DNA of 64,000 bases, from the NCBI RefSeq assembly GCF_025024155.1, contig NW_026251820.1:1-64000 (forward strand). The letters are read 5' to 3'. This DNA is from Gamsiella multidivaricata (Eukaryota; Mortierellomycota; Mortierellomycetes; Mortierellales; Mortierellaceae). This document shows positions 58,929 to 64,000 of the stretch, one piece after another. The first letter of the stretch is position 1; the number at the start of each line of letters is the position of its first letter. Made by a program: the position numbers and the translations under genes. The notes beneath the pieces were generated by a model. It ran no database searches. It was not told the origin of the DNA and was given only the letters and a program-made list of their open reading frames with translations.

Positions 58929-59513
58929 GTCGGTATTAGAAACGGTAGAGGAATAAAGTAGGATGCTGAATGGTAATTCGATGCGAAAATGAATAGAGTA
59001 TCAAAGTTGTATACCAAAGAGCGTAGAGATGAAGACAGGAAGAAGGACGATGGTGAGATGCGGAATTGAATAAAAGAAGGTCGAGGAAGAAAGAATGAAA
59101 GGAAGGAGTTATGGTTGTTGCGTGGCAAGAAGGAACTAAGCTACGTTATGGAACTGGACTGCTGCTGCCTTAAGACGAAGCGGCAGGAAAACAAACAAGG
59201 GCATCAGATCACAAACAGCAGCGACGAGATGGAGAACGCAAAAAGGGTGCACCATTCTCCAGAGATGATAGTACTCCATCTACCCAAGGTCTGGTCATGC
59301 TAAACTCACGCCTGGCTGTATTACAGGACACTGGACATTGAAGCGGTCTACTTTGCCTTGCAACTGAAGCCTTACAATTAAAGGAGGTTACTAGGCTAAA
59401 GAGCTTTTTTTTGCTGGCTGGCTGGCTGGCCCGGTCTTTTTTATTGTATGTTCTCTTTCTATGCCGATGCATTATTGGGTAAAAATATGAATGAATATGT
59501 TGACGCTTCCGAG
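58929..59513. other. Intergenic region between NMA111 and CBR1
   Basis: Contains the upstream region of NMA111 and the 3' end of CBR1. A GCTGGCTGGCTGGC run sits at about 59414. No gene seen. Confidence 0.5.
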
Positions 59514-60851
<1,338 letters not shown>

Positions 60852-62908
60852 TCTGAATGATGTCGTTCTGTGGATGGATGAGGGGGAGGGTGGGGCGAGG
60901 GAGGGAGTAGGGAAAGAAGGAGAAGAAAAGGTTGTTTGGATTGGCTGCCCCTTTGAAGGAAGAAAAAAGCCAGGAACAGGACAGGCCCATCTGGCACTGA
61001 ACAAATCGGCACACTGTAAGAACATTCCCACCAATGTGCTCTCGCGGTCTGTGTTGAGCGCAGATAGGACGCTGACTGGCTGTACCTGGACCCAACCCAG
61101 CAATTATCATTTGTCATTGTAAACAGCACGGCTCCCTCCCTCCCTCCCCCATGCAATGATCTGTAGACTCTGCTCTGCATATGATATGCACGCAGAACAC
61201 ATCCATTAGTCTAAGTCTATGCCCACACTCTGCTGGCGGGAAATACACACCGGGCGCCAGAGAACAAATACACCCCTATTACCGTAGCCTGCTCGGTCGC
61301 CGCCTTGGTCAGCGCAGCAATCCACTCGGAGGAAATCAAAAAAAGGCAAAAGCCATCGCTATTTGTTCTCCAAGCCGAAATATAGACTTCCGTGAACCAC
61401 CACTCGTACCGACAAGGACGAGCGGTAGGAGGGCGCATAAAAGGATGATTCGAAACAAGCGAGGAGCGAACAGTTGTCACGAGGCAAAATAATGTTTAAC
61501 CGGGGCTCGCATGGATCCCTAGACGAACGTTCCCGCCCAACTCGTCTATTTCTCCTCATCTCCCCATGAGCTCTACACCAGGTTATTCCAGTTGGCTCCG
61601 GTCCCACTCTATACAGCTGAATCATGGAGATAGTCGATGCTGATCGACAACTGCTGTTAACGAAAGGGAGAAAAAAAAAAAAAAAAAAAAAAGGCTGTGA
61701 AAGCCGTACGCATTATTGAAGTTGCAAAACCAAAGCTGAAGCGCTGAGACGATGAATGAAAATGAGGATTGAGGCGACCCTTGCCAATAGGTCGAGTCGA
61801 CTTGCCGATGGTAGACTATGTGGACCCACAGACAGCTTGGTGGCGTTCCTTGCATGAGTGATTGGCCAACCTTATTGGTTTCACAAGTCCAACTCTGGAA
61901 TGCATTCAGCTTAGATCCTTCGATAACGCCCCTGATAATGATATTCATAATACGTGCTGGGCGCATTATTGAACGCATTGAGTCTCTCTTCGCGCTTCTT
62001 CTCCGAACATATTCTATTTTCCTTCCTGCCTAGCGAAGTTTGAATAAAATGAGATGTGAATACACTTTGGCAGAGGGATTCCTACTAGAAGACCCAGTGC
62101 ATTCTTTTCTCCCTTCTCTCTGCCTGGTTCATGCTCCACGTTGGAATAGAGCGGCTCGATCGACGCACATTGGGAAGAACTCAGAGGATACCAGTCTAGA
62201 GTTCTCGTACATTCCTATTAATAAGATAATTCTGCCAGCACAGCGAGGCGCGAGTGGTCTTCACACTAAGAGTGCTGGGCGCATTCTCCAGGCTTTCCAT
62301 TTACTCACATGAATATGTAGTCGTCTCAAGATGAAGCTTCAACCCTTATCTTCTGTGACCTATGAGTGTTTGTGAGCAAGCGAACGCGTTTGCATCGACT
62401 ATAAGCAGATAATGACCCAGGGGCTACATAAGAGTCAGATACCCAGCACTGATGTACGAAGGAACGTTATCTTTCAACCAATCAAAGTCTCCGATGGGCT
62501 GTGATCCACTTTTTTTTCTTGTTCTCCTGGCCGCCGAACTCCGCATTTTTTGTGGGGCTGCATGCAAGTCCAGACAGCGGTATCGCTCCCACCTCCAAGG
62601 TGCTGGTACCAGGGCCAGACTACTGCTATACTATACACTTGTATATATCTTTCTTCCTAGCCTAGGTTGACGGACTGCTCCTCCAGCACTATTTAAAGGC
62701 AGCTGATTCTCGCCTCGGTCCTCCTTTTGTTCTTTTTGTTCTTGTTCTTGTTCTAGTTGTGTTCTCGTTTTTTGTGTTTTCTTGTTCCTCTGTAAATTAC
62801 CCCTGTACACCTATCCACCCTCCTCCACCACTACCTCCAAACCTCAGCAACCACTCCCGATTTCTCCAGCCCACTCCAGTCAAGCCAAGTCAAGACCCAA
62901 GCCCAACC
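60852..62908. other. 2 kb intergenic region between CBR1 and ISN1
   Basis: Contains the CBR1 upstream region, an A run at about 61671-61691, and short frames of both strands that do not resemble genes. From 62700 it is TTGTTCTTG and then pyrimidine-rich, which is likely the ISN1 leader. No RNA gene seen. Confidence 0.5.
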
Positions 62909-64000
62909 ATGACTTCGTCCTACAGAGTAAGACACCTTTCACTGCTCCTGGGCTAAGCGACAACAACCCGCCTTCCGTTCATGGCAACTTATACAACTTT
63001 CTCACGCTCATCGCTCTCACTCTCCTAGATCAACTACCAATTGCGCGCTCATGTAAGTGTGTGCCCAAAATGCATTTCAATGAGCGCGAACAATGCAAGT
63101 AATCTCTCCATTTGGTGTTGGTGCTAGAGAACTCACAATTGCATTGCATGTCGTCATTATAGAAACGCGACCCTCTTATCGAGTTCATCAAGGGCCTTCT
63201 TCTCACACCCTTTGTCCTCCACGCCAAGCCCCGCAAGCCCGTCCTCAACTCGCCTCTCGTTCCAGGAGAACTCGGCAGTGGCCAGGAATCATCCGCCAGC
63301 AACTCTGGCAATGGCAATGGCAATGGCAATGGCAACAATAATGGAGGTAGCAATACCAATGATGACGACAAGAACGACTACCAGGAGGAGGAAAAACCCA
63401 TGATCGACGCAAACCTGCAGCGTTATCTCGAGATCATGAAGTCGGTTGAGGACATGATTGAGGAGCACCGCCGAAAGGCACTCAAGGGCGTGCCTGAACA
63501 CTCGCGTTTGCACCGGATCGTGCCTTCCGTTGCGAAGTTCTTCACACCCTTGCCCCTCGAGGCTGCGTTCTTGGACGCGAATGCAAAACACTCAATTGCT
63601 GCCAGACGTTTCGTCCCTCCCAGTTTCAACGATATTCGAAGGTAAGGACGAGGAATGGAAGGAGATGCCCATTTGCTATATGTCATTAGGTACCGGTCAA
63701 TTGATTTCTAACTCTTTCTGACACTGCCCTTTATTACTCATTCATCGATTGCAGGATCCTAAACACAGCTCAAGTCATGGCTATTGCGCCCACCATCAAC
63801 TTGATCACCTTGTAAGCGGAGAAAAAGCCCCTGCGCTCGGAATGGGGCCTGAATGACGTAATTGAAGCAAAACCACTTCAAGCTCTCACACTTGTCTCTA
63901 TTTTCCTCTTGAATAGCGACGGAGATATGACTCTGTATGATGACGGCACCTCATTCACCGAGACGTCGTCATTGATTCCTCTCTTGATCACGCTGATGCG
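62909..64000 (+). CDS. ISN1: IMP-specific 5'-nucleotidase Isn1, 5' part (runs off the window)
   Basis: Exons 62909-62926 (six codons, MTSSYR), 63029-63052 (INYQLRAH), 63163-63641, 63755-63811 and 63917 to the window end join in phase. Isn1 hydrolyses IMP to inosine and supports purine overflow. Seen: KRDPLIEFIKGLLLTPFVLH, the RRFVPPSFNDIRRILNTAQV segment, and TFDGDMTLYDDG, the first Asp motif of the HAD-like active site. Between the first and second blocks is a low-complexity insert of GN repeats coded by GGCAAT units, then acidic residues. Two very short first exons are unusual but both fit the family's N-terminus. The 3' part lies beyond 64000. Confidence 0.92.

Overview
This window looks like fungal nuclear DNA. 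The genes have many short GT-AG introns, about 50-350 bp each. Gene content (DASH subunit Dad4, Edc3 with a YjeF domain, Nma111, Isn1, a Pex20-like protein) together with a Crinkler-type gene, a Fanzor relic and long CAG/CAA-coded glutamine tracts points to an early-diverging fungus, most likely Mortierellomycota. The lineage is inferred from protein resemblance; no marker gene proves it.

Layout. 1-5 kb is a decayed mobile-element zone: a transposase-like exon split by a poly(A)-tailed retro-insertion, a broken Fanzor (eukaryotic TnpB-like) gene, the intact two-exon DAD4 gene, and two small broken genes. 5.1-13.4 kb is a conserved block: a CENP-B/Abp1-like DNA-binding protein (-), TAN1 (-) and EDC3 (+); the last two share a short divergent promoter. 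13.4-24 kb is an accessory island with a 28S rRNA fragment, decayed members of repeated protein families and a broken gene with a PD-(D/E)XK-like motif.

24.1-35.2 kb is the most striking structure: two almost identical 4,976-bp inverted arms around a 1,062-bp spacer that itself holds two small foldback elements. Each arm carries an intact copy of a 378-aa putative zinc-dependent hydrolase of the phospholipase C/P1 nuclease type, and the two copies point outward. Next come a DDE transposase with an intact triad but N-terminal stop codons, a Crinkler-type gene with a PD-(D/E)XK C-terminus and one frameshift, and a zinc-finger relic.

40-64 kb is housekeeping again: an ERV25/TMED10-like p24 cargo receptor (+), a 1,422-aa polyglutamine C2H2 factor (+), a Pex20-like peroxin (+), the spliceosomal helicase PRP5 (-), the HtrA-like protease NMA111 (-), NADH-cytochrome b5 reductase CBR1 (-), and the 5' part of the IMP 5'-nucleotidase gene ISN1 (+), cut by the window end. 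The exon models were built by hand from splice signals, phase and known family sequence; each joins in frame. The genes do not form one pathway. The pattern is conserved blocks alternating with repeat-rich islands.
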